From Prosthecobacter debontii (GTDB taxonomy: Bacteria; Verrucomicrobiota; Verrucomicrobiia; Verrucomicrobiales; Akkermansiaceae): a stretch of DNA of 64,000 bases. Location of the stretch: the NCBI GenBank assembly GCA_945873125.1, contig CAMCBV010000004.1, positions 1-64,000 of the forward strand. The letters run 5' to 3'. The notes below the pieces were generated by a model. The model saw only the letters and a program-made list of their open reading frames with translations. It was not told where the DNA came from and made no database searches. Position numbers and translations under genes: made by a program. Positions 1-9,701 of the stretch are shown piece after piece (within the stretch, counting starts at the first letter, position 1; each line of letters starts with the position of its first letter).

Positions 1-280
1 TGGCTTCCGCAGGCGAGCCTTTTTCAATGTTGCTCAGCCGCATCTGAAACGCCGGCTGCAGCAGGTCAAACGCGACGCCGACCGGCCCGAAGTGTTCGAT
101 CGGCGTGCGCGCCGCGGTCTCCACGGGGAAGGTGCTGAAGAGCGGGAACTCCTTGTAATATTTGCTCTCGAACTTGGACGATGTCACATCCGCGCAGTGG
201 CCGGGTGTGGTGAAAAGCACGGTCTGCGTGAGACTGAGGGACAAGAGAGCAAGCGCCCTACGGGTGTTGGGAATGATCAT
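1..280 (-). CDS. Partial secreted DUF6288/PDZ-like protein (N-terminus only)
   Basis: The 93 visible codons begin at an ATG at 280 and run off the left edge. The first 30 residues look like a signal peptide (basic RR followed by ALALLSLSLTQTVLF), so the protein is probably exported. The following part contains FGPVGVAFDLLQPAF and IEKGSPAEA, the pattern of a PDZ-like fold that starts verrucomicrobial/planctomycete DUF6288 proteins; that family name is inference from memory of the pattern. No Shine-Dalgarno sequence precedes the start. Function is unknown. It is oriented like the AraC gene at 592-1494, 310 bp upstream, and could share its regulation. Confidence 0.55.
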   Translation of the reverse strand, partial: MIIPNTRRALALLSLSLTQTVLFTTPGHCADVTSSKFESKYYKEFPLFSTFPVETAARTPIEHFGPVGVAFDLLQPAFQMRLSNIEKGSPAEA

Positions 281-591
281 ATTCGGTGGAGATTTTGGAT
301 GTGTAACAGTTGCAAAAACTAGTCACAGTTAGTCAATACTCAAGTGAATCTCAGATCTTTCTGCTAAGAGAGATAATTTTTTTTTTTGTATATACATGAT
401 TTTCATGTAGGTTTTTTATCCTGATCTCGGGTGGGCGCATGACATTCCGCTCATTGGTCCTCCCAACTGCATTTGAGATTGAGGATGGGATCGCAAGTGC
501 GAGTCATAGCGGTATTTGAAGAAAAAACGAATGGCGTCAACTTGCCAGATGCCATGAGAGTTTGGATGAGGCGTGCATCGAGGCAGAGTCA
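281..591. promoter_or_regulatory. Intergenic region with perfect 7-bp inverted repeat (393-409)
   Basis: This 311-bp AT-rich gap should hold the promoter of the minus-strand gene ending at 1. It contains TACATGA-TTT-TCATGTA at 393-409, a perfect inverted repeat suited to a dimeric regulator, next to a long T tract (377-387). No open frame on either strand looks protein-coding. The repeat could be an operator or the hairpin of a terminator; the sequence cannot decide. Confidence 0.3.
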
Positions 592-1494
592 TCAGGCATT
601 GGAGGGGGCGCTATTCCCGCGTAGGCGAGCTCGGTATTGGCGCGGCGTGGTGCCACAAAGCCGCGCAAATACGGCATGAAAGCGGCAGACCGACCCGAAG
701 CCGCTGTCCATGGCGACATCAATGATCTTGAGGTTGGTGGTGGCGAGCAGGCGCTGCGCGTAGGCCACTCGCTGCTGGGCGATGTATTCAAGCAGGGTTA
801 TTCCACTTAGTCGGCGAAACATTCCCATCAGGTATTTTGGGTGTAGCCCCAGCGCCTCCGCAATTTCGCTTGCCGAGATCGGCTCGCGACAACGCTCCGC
901 CACCAGCGCGACGATGCGCCCGAACTGCTGGGCCTGCCCCTGCAGCAGCATGACTTCGCTCGACCCGGCACGCTTCTCAGGCGATGCTGGTGCTTCGGCG
1001 GCGAATTGCCTCAGCCGGGCCTCCACTTCCAGTAATACCACCCGGCGCAGTTGCTCATCGCCCCGCTGCATCAGGTTGACCCAATGCTTGATCAGCAGGC
1101 CGTCCGAAATTCCCCCACTTCGCGGGGGGCAGATCATCACTTCGCCGTGCAGCAGCCGTTGTGTGAAATCCGTCGGCAGATCCCAATCCAGAAACCAAGC
1201 GGTGGGAATGTGGATAACCGACGAGCTCACACCCTCGGACACGGCGATGGGGCCGTGTGGCTGAGTGCCCCAAAAGACCACAAAATGCTCTGGAGGAATC
1301 CGAACCGTCCTTGTTCCAAACACGGCAGTGATTTCCCCGTCGTGAGGACAGCCGATCTCTAGCTCATCATGCTGATGAAGCTGCACAAAAGGCACTTCCG
1401 GACCGCTCAGGCAGGAAAAACCAAAAGGCTTGAAGGCGCTTGTTGGTCTCCGGTTTGATACCCTGCTGCTCTCAGAAAAATTACTTTTTGACAT
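592..1494 (-). CDS. AraC-family transcriptional regulator
   Basis: A 300-residue regulator with an N-terminal cupin-like sensing domain (residues about 30-120, including LHQHDELEIG) and a C-terminal double helix-turn-helix of the AraC type (EIAEALGLHPKYLMGMFRRLSG and IIDVAMDSGFGSVCRFHAVF). The start at 1494 is preferred over an upstream TTG/ATG because GGGAG lies five bases before it, one of the few clear ribosome sites in the window. It is divergent from the GH127-like gene at 1697, 200 bp away, which suggests it controls that gene in response to a plant sugar. The inducer is unknown. Confidence 0.85.
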   Translation of the reverse strand: MSKSNFSESSRVSNRRPTSAFKPFGFSCLSGPEVPFVQLHQHDELEIGCPHDGEITAVFGTRTVRIPPEHFVVFWGTQPHGPIAVSEGVSSSVIHIPTAWFLDWDLPTDFTQRLLHGEVMICPPRSGGISDGLLIKHWVNLMQRGDEQLRRVVLLEVEARLRQFAAEAPASPEKRAGSSEVMLLQGQAQQFGRIVALVAERCREPISASEIAEALGLHPKYLMGMFRRLSGITLLEYIAQQRVAYAQRLLATTNLKIIDVAMDSGFGSVCRFHAVFARLCGTTPRQYRARLRGNSAPSNA

Positions 1495-1696
1495 AAAAAC
1501 TCCCAACGGGTGAGAAGAAATATCATCAAAGCATGCTAATGTCACCAGATGTATGTGCCGTGAGCTGTCAAACTAGGCTGACCGTTTCTCCATCAACCAC
1601 CATCAATCTCCATTTCCCCGTCTCCGGCCCACCCAATGGCTCTTGTAGAGACCTTCCACAGAAAGCAAACTTCTAGAAGCAAAGCATTTTTATTAA

Positions 1697-3814
1697 ATGA
1701 ATCCAATCAAAAGAACCATACGGCTCCTAACTCTCACGGCAACGTTGCTGATCACGCTCTCTGCGATCCACGCTGGGGAAAACCTCGAGCCGCAGACACC
1801 AAACCCGCCGAATGGAGATGCAGCCAATCTCAAACCCATTCCTTTCGAAGATCAGACTCCTGATGGATGGCTAAAGGCTCGCGCCGAGTTGTCGTTCCGC
1901 CGCCTGCAGGAGCCCTACTTCCAGTGGGACAATGTCTCCCGCGTGAATTTCGGGCCCTTCCCCGGCGACGCGCTCGGCCGAACCATCAACGGACTAACGC
2001 TGCTGTCGCAGGCGTTGAACCGACCGGAACCAGCTAGTTTGAAGGAAATCATGCGCCGCGTTCCTTCACTGGCTAACCCCGACGGCTATCTCGGGCCGAA
2101 GCTGCCGGAGTCGCGGGCCAACGAGGATACCATGGCCGGGCATAACGGGTATACCTACGGTCTGATGGAATATGCGCTGTGGACTAAAGACCCGGAGACC
2201 AAAGAGTCGCTCCGGCGCATGGTGGCCAATCTCTTTGTTCCCGCCCGCGCCGCCATCGCGGGCTATCGTGAAACCTCGGAGGCCAAAGTTGATTGGCATC
2301 TCTCCGGCGGCGATGTTGGCCAGTTATTCACGGCGTTGGATGGAATGACACGCGCCTATGCTTTGGTGCCGTCGCCGGAATTCAAGGCGACGATCGAGAC
2401 CGCGATCGAGCGCTATCGCAAGCTGGATCTGGTCGGCCTCAGCGCCCAAACCCATGCCATGCTCTCGGCCGCCACCGGCATTTTGCGCTGGTATGAGATG
2501 CATCACCGCACCGAGGACCTGGCGTTCGCCGAGGCTCTCTACAAGCAGTATCGCGCTCTAGCCATGACCGAGACCTTCGAAAACTACAACTGGTTCAATA
2601 AACCCCAATGGACCGAGGCCTGCGGGGTTGTCGATTCATTCATTCTCACGGTTAACCTCTGGCGACTGACCGGGCGACCCGACTATCTGGAAGACGCCCA
2701 CTTGATCCTGTTCAATGGCCTGCTGCCCGGCCAACTGCACAACGGCGGATTCGGCGTGGGGCCGTGCGTGGGTCACGCCACGGGAGTGTGCCGCACCAAG
2801 ATGCACTCGGAAGTGCCTTTTTGCTGCTCCATGCGGGGCGGCGAAGGGATAGCTCGTGCCATCCAATACAGTTACTTCAAAGACAAGGACACGGTAGCCC
2901 TGCCTTTCTATTCGAATGGCACGGCGACTCTGCGGTTTGCGGAGGGAACATGCAAAGTTCGACAAGAGACCAGCTATCCGCACACGGGGCAGGTGCGACT
3001 GGAAGTCATGGAGACTGAGGTGAAAAAGAAAAAGAAGTGGCGCTTCTTCGTGCCTTCGTGGGCAGTGAAGGACAGTTTTGAGATCCGCGTGAACGGCAAG
3101 AAAATAGAGCCGCGTCTTGCCGATTCCTTTGCCGAAATCGAGCTCACACTTGTGGCCGGAGCCGTTGTCGAGGTGGCCTTCCAACAGAAGCGCGGAACGC
3201 GCCCGGCGGTGCAAGCCGAGCTGGCGAAGGGGGCTACCCGATATTTTGATGGCCCGCTGCTGTTGGGTTCGGCAACGGAAAATGCCGACGAGTCGCTCTT
3301 GCCGATTCTTGATCTGATGGGGCCGGGCGGTCGTAGCGGGGAACCCTATGTCTACTTTCCAAACGGAAAGCTGCAGCCCGCCGTGAACGCGGATGCCGCT
3401 CGGAAAGCACCGAACCTAGCGGATACGGCGCAGGTGTTTCGTCGTGATCTGCCAGCTGACCAAGTGTCTGCCGAGCTTGGCAAGCTATTTGCCACGCTCA
3501 AACAGGATAGAAATCTGGCGATATGCGGTTTTGTCTGGCCTAGTCCGCAGCAAGTGCGGCAGGTCGTGCTGCAGTGGCCGGAATCGGGGGCGATGCCAAA
3601 GCCTGAAGCGATCGAGTTGCGCTGGTCGGCTGCTGGCGAGGCACATACGGCGGCACAGCCGGGAATCATCGGCAACGGCCGCCAGTGGGTCTACAGGCTG
3701 GGCAAGGCATCGGAAGGTGCCACCGTTGACGGCTTTGTCCTTGTGGCAAAAAGCGCCGATGGGATACCGCAGGCCCTCGCCGTCCCCAGTATCGAAATTC
3801 TTGGTAAGCCATGA
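1697..3814 (+). CDS. GH127-like beta-L-arabinofuranosidase (DUF1680 family), exported
   Basis: A 705-residue protein with a signal peptide (residues 1-26, ending IHAGE). The alpha/alpha-barrel region shows the family's active-site pattern: Glu307 in WTEACGVVDS followed by Cys357, Cys365 and the pair Cys376-Cys377 (FCCSMRGGEG). In characterised GH127 enzymes a Glu and several Cys bind zinc and one Cys is the nucleophile; assigning those roles here is inference. The C-terminal third is beta-rich (residues about 400-705). It probably removes L-arabinofuranose or a related sugar in the periplasm. It is divergently transcribed from an AraC regulator. GC content here is higher than in the following genes. 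Confidence 0.75.
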   Translation: MNPIKRTIRLLTLTATLLITLSAIHAGENLEPQTPNPPNGDAANLKPIPFEDQTPDGWLKARAELSFRRLQEPYFQWDNVSRVNFGPFPGDALGRTINGLTLLSQALNRPEPASLKEIMRRVPSLANPDGYLGPKLPESRANEDTMAGHNGYTYGLMEYALWTKDPETKESLRRMVANLFVPARAAIAGYRETSEAKVDWHLSGGDVGQLFTALDGMTRAYALVPSPEFKATIETAIERYRKLDLVGLSAQTHAMLSAATGILRWYEMHHRTEDLAFAEALYKQYRALAMTETFENYNWFNKPQWTEACGVVDSFILTVNLWRLTGRPDYLEDAHLILFNGLLPGQLHNGGFGVGPCVGHATGVCRTKMHSEVPFCCSMRGGEGIARAIQYSYFKDKDTVALPFYSNGTATLRFAEGTCKVRQETSYPHTGQVRLEVMETEVKKKKKWRFFVPSWAVKDSFEIRVNGKKIEPRLADSFAEIELTLVAGAVVEVAFQQKRGTRPAVQAELAKGATRYFDGPLLLGSATENADESLLPILDLMGPGGRSGEPYVYFPNGKLQPAVNADAARKAPNLADTAQVFRRDLPADQVSAELGKLFATLKQDRNLAICGFVWPSPQQVRQVVLQWPESGAMPKPEAIELRWSAAGEAHTAAQPGIIGNGRQWVYRLGKASEGATVDGFVLVAKSADGIPQALAVPSIEILGKP

Positions 3815-3986
3815 GTCTCATTCCTCACAAGCCGAGCATCGCGGTCGGTGCGTGGTTTTCCGGACAAAAGGAATTATGTATTCATTAGAGGATTTTCTAT
3901 CCAAACATTCTTGTGAATCTGTGACATGCCAGAGCGTGGCGGAGTTGACGGCGGACATCACTTACTCACAGAATTCTGGGTAGAGC

Positions 3987-4856
3987 CTATCTGAATTGTG
4001 ATGGGGGTCTTCCGAAGCGTTCTCTGAATGCGGTAGTGAAGCTTTGGATGCAGGAAAAGCCGACCTCTTTCGCGATGGTTTCGATTTTATGATTTGTGGT
4101 GGACAGAAGATTCATCGCACGTTGGAGGCGAATGAATGTCAGGTGTCGCATGGGTGAGCGTCCGATTTCCTTTAGGCAGAGCCTACGAAGATGCTCTGAG
4201 CTGACACATGCCAGAGTGGCCATTTGATGAAGTGTCCAATCGTGTGCGGGCTTCTTTTCCACAGCGATCCATAGGCGCGAGAGTCGTTCATCGAGATTTG
4301 AGGGCTGGGCAAAACGGATGACGTAATGATGCACCAGCTCGCACCAATGATGAAGTGCGGTCGAATGATTCTCGCCTGTCGCTTCAAGATGAAGACCTCT
4401 GATTGCATCGGCTAAGCTGTTTGCATTGAATTGTCCGATGACGGGAGAGATCGAGGAGACGATGGGTTTGCGCTCGGGTAACTCGTCATAGCGGACCCAG
4501 GCAAAGTGCCATGGGGTTTTGTTCACGCATTTCAATGAGTTCATGACAAACGGTGGAAGCAGACAGGCTTGTCCGGCGCAGATGGTCTTCCAGGAACCAT
4601 CCACTAAAACGACACCCTCGCCATCAAGGCACGCCAGCATGAAAGTTCCTGATTGGACTACACGCACGATTTCATAGGGAGAGCGTGCTTCCAAAATGCC
4701 GGTGTGTGCGATGTTGTGCGTGGTGAGTAAAGAGCAATTCGGCATGCCACGAAGCCAGCCTTTTGTATCAACAGCTGTCCCCAAAACCGCTTTAAAACGA
4801 GAGCGACTGCCGATGATCTCGATGTCCGCCAGGGAGTTGGTGGGATTTTTTTTCAC
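3987..4856 (-). CDS. AraC-family transcriptional regulator
   Basis: A 289-residue regulator. Residues 1-180 form a sensing domain of the cupin type; residues about 190-289 form the DNA-binding domain with two helix-turn-helix motifs (TLHQMATLACVSSEHLRRL and IETIAKEVGFSCIQSFTTAF) and the usual ending GRPPSQFR. It is divergent from the 1405-residue ThuA/cytochrome gene, with 146 bp between the starts, and is the obvious candidate to regulate it. The ligand cannot be read from the sequence. Confidence 0.85.
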   Translation of the reverse strand: MKKNPTNSLADIEIIGSRSRFKAVLGTAVDTKGWLRGMPNCSLLTTHNIAHTGILEARSPYEIVRVVQSGTFMLACLDGEGVVLVDGSWKTICAGQACLLPPFVMNSLKCVNKTPWHFAWVRYDELPERKPIVSSISPVIGQFNANSLADAIRGLHLEATGENHSTALHHWCELVHHYVIRFAQPSNLDERLSRLWIAVEKKPAHDWTLHQMATLACVSSEHLRRLCLKEIGRSPMRHLTFIRLQRAMNLLSTTNHKIETIAKEVGFSCIQSFTTAFRERFGRPPSQFR

Positions 4857-5002
4857 GTGAAATGTGGATTTGAGTTAAATTCTGGTGGATGATTGAACCT
4901 TGGCTCAAGTCGATTTTTTGAGAATATGTGGATGTTTTGAAAGACAGTCGTCGTAGCTTTAGCGCTTAAGTTGAATTTCCCTTTCATTTCATCCGACTCA
5001 TC

Positions 5003-8000
5003 ATGAAGTTTCTATTCCTTTTCCTTTTATCTGTCACAATGGTGCGCGCTGCAGAACCTTTGAGGGTATTCATCCGCTCAGGGGAAAAGACGCATCGACC
5101 CGGTTGCCATGATTATCCGGCGTTCTTAAAGGACTGGACCAAGCTACTTACGGATCGCGGTGCGAAGGTCGATGGAGGAAATGCATTTCCAACCAAAGAG
5201 CAACTCGCTCAAACCGATGTCGTGATTCTCCACGCTTCAGAAGCCGGCAACATCATGGGTGAGGAACGTGAAAACTTCGAGGCTTACCTGAAACGCGATG
5301 GTGGAGTGGTTGCGATTCATGGTGGTGCCGTTTCAAGAGATGCGGATTGGTACAAAACCGTGATCGGTGGATCATGGAATTTCAAACAAACGAAATATTT
5401 GGAAGGACACATGTCTCTCTATTTCACTGATCGTGAACATGCGATTGTCAAAGGCATCTCTAACTTCGATCTCGATGACGAAATCTACTACGACATGGAG
5501 ATGCTGCCGGAGGCTGAGATTTTAGCTGCGGCGTATACTCCGAAACCGAGGCAGGCGAATGACAAGCCGGGTGCGAAGATCAATGTCTACGATATCCAAC
5601 CGCAGATCTGGACTTACGAAAAAGATAACCGTCGTGCCTTTGTTTGTTTGGTCGGACATCAATACATGAATTTTTCCCATCAAACGATAGAAACCATCTT
5701 GCTGCGTGGCATTGCATGGGCGGGAAAAATGAAAGATGTGGATGGTCTTTTGAAAAAGGATGCCAAGTTAGAATCGCAGTTGAGATATCCAGTCGGTGGT
5801 CCAACCCGTCCTGAAGAAGCTGCCGCGAAAATCGAGGTCCATCCTGAGTTCGAACTTTCCTTGGTGGCTGCAGAGCCGTTGATCAACAAAGTCCTCAATG
5901 TCGATTGGGATGAGAAGGGTAGGATGTGGGTGGTGGAATCACCCGAGTATCCGAACGGCCTGCGCAAGGTAAATACAGAGAAATGGAAAGACAGCGGATC
6001 GATCAAACCAGGAGTTTATGAGCGCGAGCCTTTGGATAGAATTAGTATTTTATCCGATACGAACGGCGATGGCCTGATGGATAAAAAGCATGTGTTCGCA
6101 GACAAGCTGGAACTTGCGACCAGTTTTGTTCTCTACAAAAATGGAGTCATTGTATCGGCTGCTCCTGATATCTGGTTTATCGAAGATACGGATGGTGACG
6201 AGATCGCCGACAAGCGCACCAAACTCTACACAGGACTCGGAACAAAAGACACTCATGCGGTGATGAATAATCTCCGCTGGGGCTTGGATGGCTGGGTGTA
6301 TGCGACGCATGGCTACAGCGCGGGTGACGTGACGCCTTTGGGAGTCGAAGGAAAACCCAAAGTAAAAGTTGGCTCTGGCGTGGTGCGATTCAAACCTGAC
6401 GGCAGTGAAATTGAAATGTATTCCAGCAAGAACGGAAACACATGGGGGCTTTGCATGACAAGCGATGGTCAATGCTTCTGGACCCAGCCCACCAGTGGGA
6501 TCGTCTTATTTCATACCGTTCTTCCCGAGAACATTCTCGCCAAAGGTAAACTGCCCAAGACAGAAAGTTTCAAAGGTATGGTGATCGGTCAGAAAACCTT
6601 TCCGCTCATACCTCGCGAAGAAGCGCCCTACAGGCAAATCGATTACGTCGGCTCCTACACGGCCGCATCAGGATGTGCAATTTATGAAGGTGGGGCGTGG
6701 CCGGAGAAATGGAACTACTCCTACTTCGTTGGTGAGCCGACTATTAACATCGTGAGCCACTATTTCGTAAAGAAAGATGGCGTGAGCTATACAACCGAGA
6801 AAGAAAAAGGACGCGAGGAAAATGAGTTTATGCGCAGCAAGGATCTTTGGTTTCGTCCTGTCGAAAACCGGGTCGGTCCTGATGGCGCGTTGTATGTGGT
6901 CGATTTCTACAATCAAGCGGTGATTCACAACGACACACGCGGACCTCAACACGGTCCTGCTAACGCGGCGGTTCGTCCGGATCGTGATCATTACTTCGGT
7001 CGAATCTGGAAAGTGCAGCACAAGGATGCGAAAAAAATTCAAGTGGCAAAGATCGATAAAAAGAATCCGGCTTCGTTGGTAAAAGCCATACAGGATCGAA
7101 ACGCACACACTCGCATGACTGCACATCGCTTGATGCTCGAGTCAGGAGCGAATCTGAAAGTTGAAACCGGTTCGATGGTTGAGAGGGCCTATCGTCAAAT
7201 TGGCGATCTCAGCGATCCGAAAAACCGACAAGCGTTGATCTCTGCGTTTTCAAAATCCCAAGACAATTGGACAAAATCATCACTCTTATCCGCTGCGAGC
7301 GGAAATGCCATGGAAGTGATTAAAGATTGCTTGTCGGCCCCTAATACGGAAGGACTCAGTCAGTTGGTTGAACAGCTGGTTCCTATCGTGCTGCGAAGTT
7401 CCGATAAGAATTCGATACCGATTCTTCTTAAGAACGCGGCAGCTGGACCTGGATCAAATGCTTCATTGAAAGTAGCATTGCTGCAATCCATCATTACGGC
7501 GAATCCCGCTAAGCCAGAAATGAGCAAGGACGTAATAGAATCCCTACGTTCCTTGCTAACAGATACAGCTACCGATTCCTTCGTGCTTCCGCTGATCGCA
7601 GCATGGGATCAGGAAGGTGCGTTGAAGGAGACCATTGCGAAAAAAATCGATGAGCTTTCAAAAGTGCTGTCGGATCCAAAAGCGGGTATTGAGAATCGCA
7701 TTGATTCGGCACGTAGCCTGATTGCGGTGAAAACGGATGATGCGGTGTCGAAGGCCTTGGATATATTGAAATCAGCTGAGGAAAACCAAAGCCTCCAGGA
7801 TTCCATTGTTGCCGGATTAACTCAGGCCAATCTCTCAATTCCCTTGGCTGAACATTATGCATCCTTGAATCCTAAAATTCGTGCCGCAGCGTTTGAATCG
7901 ATTCTCAAGCGACCCGATGCGACGGTTGTTTTTCTTAAAAAGCTAGAGGATCAATCGGTTGATCCAAAGCTCATGGGTCCGGGCGATGTTGCGCGCCTGT

Positions 8001-9220
8001 GCAAGCATCCGGATAAAGGCGTCGCAAAAAAAGCCGATGAAGTTTTCAATAAAGTAACTTCCGGTGCTAAATCGAAAGCGGATATCATCGCGGCATTGCT
8101 TCCTGAGGTTGCTAAACCAGGGAAAGCAGATAACGGCAAAGTGATGTTCAGCGCCGCATGCGCGGTTTGTCATAAGATTGGAGATCTCGGGCAATCCGAT
8201 GTTGGGCCTGCTCTAACTGGAATGGGAACCCATGCGACCTCTGAGATTCTGACTCATATCGTCGATCCCAATGCCGAGGTCGATCCGAGTTATTGGCAAT
8301 GGAACATCACCACGAAAAGCGGAGAAACTTTAGCCGGCGTCATCACTCGCGAAAACCCAGCATCGCTCACCCTTCGGAATCAGGCAGGTGATCGTGAGAT
8401 TCGCAAAGAAGAGATCACCAAACGTGAAAACACCCAGCGTTCGCTCATGCCGGAAGGTTTGGATGCGCTTGGAGCAGAAAATCTGCGCGACATCATTGCG
8501 TTCATGGCTTCAGGGATGTCGGAGCTGCCACCTAACAGCACTGCGGCAACGGGATTGAAATTTAGAGAACCCAAAGCAGAGGGAGTGATACGGGTTCTGA
8601 TCGTTGGTGCTGGTTCATCCCATCATTTCCCACGCGATTTCATCCAAACGGATACCGTCACTCTTTCGTCCATTCCCAAGGCCGATGTGGTTGGAACTCT
8701 GAATCTCCAGGAATCACTGGCCTTGTTGCCGAAAGCGGATGTTCTAGTCTTCTCCGGAAATCATGAACAGTGGGGGACTAAGGAGTTTCAGAAAGCACTG
8801 AACGATTTTGCAGATGCTGGGAAAGGCATTGTCTTGCTTCATGCTGCTACATGGTCGCACCCATGGGAGGGTTACAACAAACGTTTCGTAGGTGGTGAAA
8901 CGAAAGCCCATGGCAAAGGCGATGTGGTGGCAAACCGGATCAACAAAGCCAAACAAGCGATCCTGGAAAACGTCCTGGATACTTTTACCATCAGTGATGA
9001 ATCCTATCATTTTAATTTCTTTGAAAACGGCACGCAAACGGTGCTTATCGAAAACGCTCCGGATGGAAAAAGTAAATCCACCCATCCTGCGCTCTGGATT
9101 GTAAATGATCCCAAGGCCCGCATCGTTGCCTATACCCACGGCCATGATGACAAATCCCATGCGCATCCGGTATACCAGATCATTTTGAAAAACGCCGTGA
9201 ATTGGGCAGCTTCCAAATAA
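5003..9220 (+). CDS. ThuA - PVC-type haem-binding domain - HEAT - cytochrome c - ThuA fusion, secreted
   Basis: A 1405-residue protein with a short signal peptide (MKFLFLFLLSVTMVRA). Order of parts: ThuA-like glutamine-amidotransferase fold (about 18-240); PVC-type membrane-bound dehydrogenase/beta-propeller domain (about 275-680, with NVDWDEKGRMWVVESPEYP and acidic DTNGDG loops); helical HEAT-like repeats (about 690-1030); cytochrome c domain with CAVCH (Cys1053, Cys1056, His1057); and a second ThuA-like domain (about 1194-1405). Such proteins are expanded in Planctomycetes and Verrucomicrobia and are thought to oxidise sugars or sugar derivatives and pass electrons to haem. Two ThuA domains at opposite ends are unusual. 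An AraC gene is divergent upstream and a cupin gene follows 11 bp later. Confidence 0.8.
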   Translation: MKFLFLFLLSVTMVRAAEPLRVFIRSGEKTHRPGCHDYPAFLKDWTKLLTDRGAKVDGGNAFPTKEQLAQTDVVILHASEAGNIMGEERENFEAYLKRDGGVVAIHGGAVSRDADWYKTVIGGSWNFKQTKYLEGHMSLYFTDREHAIVKGISNFDLDDEIYYDMEMLPEAEILAAAYTPKPRQANDKPGAKINVYDIQPQIWTYEKDNRRAFVCLVGHQYMNFSHQTIETILLRGIAWAGKMKDVDGLLKKDAKLESQLRYPVGGPTRPEEAAAKIEVHPEFELSLVAAEPLINKVLNVDWDEKGRMWVVESPEYPNGLRKVNTEKWKDSGSIKPGVYEREPLDRISILSDTNGDGLMDKKHVFADKLELATSFVLYKNGVIVSAAPDIWFIEDTDGDEIADKRTKLYTGLGTKDTHAVMNNLRWGLDGWVYATHGYSAGDVTPLGVEGKPKVKVGSGVVRFKPDGSEIEMYSSKNGNTWGLCMTSDGQCFWTQPTSGIVLFHTVLPENILAKGKLPKTESFKGMVIGQKTFPLIPREEAPYRQIDYVGSYTAASGCAIYEGGAWPEKWNYSYFVGEPTINIVSHYFVKKDGVSYTTEKEKGREENEFMRSKDLWFRPVENRVGPDGALYVVDFYNQAVIHNDTRGPQHGPANAAVRPDRDHYFGRIWKVQHKDAKKIQVAKIDKKNPASLVKAIQDRNAHTRMTAHRLMLESGANLKVETGSMVERAYRQIGDLSDPKNRQALISAFSKSQDNWTKSSLLSAASGNAMEVIKDCLSAPNTEGLSQLVEQLVPIVLRSSDKNSIPILLKNAAAGPGSNASLKVALLQSIITANPAKPEMSKDVIESLRSLLTDTATDSFVLPLIAAWDQEGALKETIAKKIDELSKVLSDPKAGIENRIDSARSLIAVKTDDAVSKALDILKSAEENQSLQDSIVAGLTQANLSIPLAEHYASLNPKIRAAAFESILKRPDATVVFLKKLEDQSVDPKLMGPGDVARLCKHPDKGVAKKADEVFNKVTSGAKSKADIIAALLPEVAKPGKADNGKVMFSAACAVCHKIGDLGQSDVGPALTGMGTHATSEILTHIVDPNAEVDPSYWQWNITTKSGETLAGVITRENPASLTLRNQAGDREIRKEEITKRENTQRSLMPEGLDALGAENLRDIIAFMASGMSELPPNSTAATGLKFREPKAEGVIRVLIVGAGSSHHFPRDFIQTDTVTLSSIPKADVVGTLNLQESLALLPKADVLVFSGNHEQWGTKEFQKALNDFADAGKGIVLLHAATWSHPWEGYNKRFVGGETKAHGKGDVVANRINKAKQAILENVLDTFTISDESYHFNFFENGTQTVLIENAPDGKSKSTHPALWIVNDPKARIVAYTHGHDDKSHAHPVYQIILKNAVNWAASK

Positions 9221-9231
9221 CTAACAATAAC

Positions 9232-9627
9232 ATGTTCATCACACCAGAAACCTTTCCTCATGAAACCATCGAGGGTCGTCATCACATCTGGCATTCCAGA
9301 CCCAGGCTCACTCCAACCGATGATTTGCTCGTCGTTCACGCAACCATTCCCCCTGGCGGAGGCCATCCTTTTCACACCCATCCTAACAAAGAGGAAGTGA
9401 TTTACATCATCGAAGGCGAGGCGGAGCAATGGATCGAGCAGGAAAAACAAATCATCGGTCCGGGTTGTTCCGCCTACATTCCGAAAAGCGCGGTTCACGC
9501 GACATTCAATCGGGGGGATAAAGATTTGAAATTCATTGCGATCATCACGCCGTGTTCTTCAGAAGGAGAGATCCACGTTGCGGTGGAGCATTTGGAACCT
9601 TGGAAGTCGCTGATGGAGATTAGATAA
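9232..9627 (+). CDS. Small cupin-domain protein
   Basis: A 131-residue single-domain cupin. The metal-binding motif is visible as GGGHPFHTHPNKEEVIYIIEG (His, His, Glu) followed by a second strand motif around AYIPKSAVHATFN with a further His. An earlier ATG at 9202 would overlap the preceding gene; 9232 (MFITPETFPHE) avoids that overlap and is preferred, though no Shine-Dalgarno is present. It probably forms an operon with the upstream ThuA/cytochrome gene and may be a sugar-binding or isomerase-type cupin; substrate unknown. A REP palindrome begins immediately after its stop codon. Confidence 0.75.
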   Translation: MFITPETFPHETIEGRHHIWHSRPRLTPTDDLLVVHATIPPGGGHPFHTHPNKEEVIYIIEGEAEQWIEQEKQIIGPGCSAYIPKSAVHATFNRGDKDLKFIAIITPCSSEGEIHVAVEHLEPWKSLMEIR

Positions 9628-9690
9628 GGAGGAGGGACATTCCTGTCCCTCATTGCTTTCAAAATGTTGGACAGGAATGTCCAACCTCCT
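9628..9690. repeat. REP pair, family A, left of RAYT
   Basis: Two palindromes in head-to-head orientation: GGAGG followed by AGGGACATTCCTGTCCCT, then after a short spacer TTGGACAGGAATGTCCAA followed by CCTCC. Each core is GGACATTCCTGTCC or its complement; the GGAGG/CCTCC tag lies on the outer side of each. This is the architecture of REP/iREP doublets (BIMEs). It starts at the base after the cupin stop codon. Confidence 0.85.
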
Positions 9691-9701
9691 TACTTGGAGA
9701 T

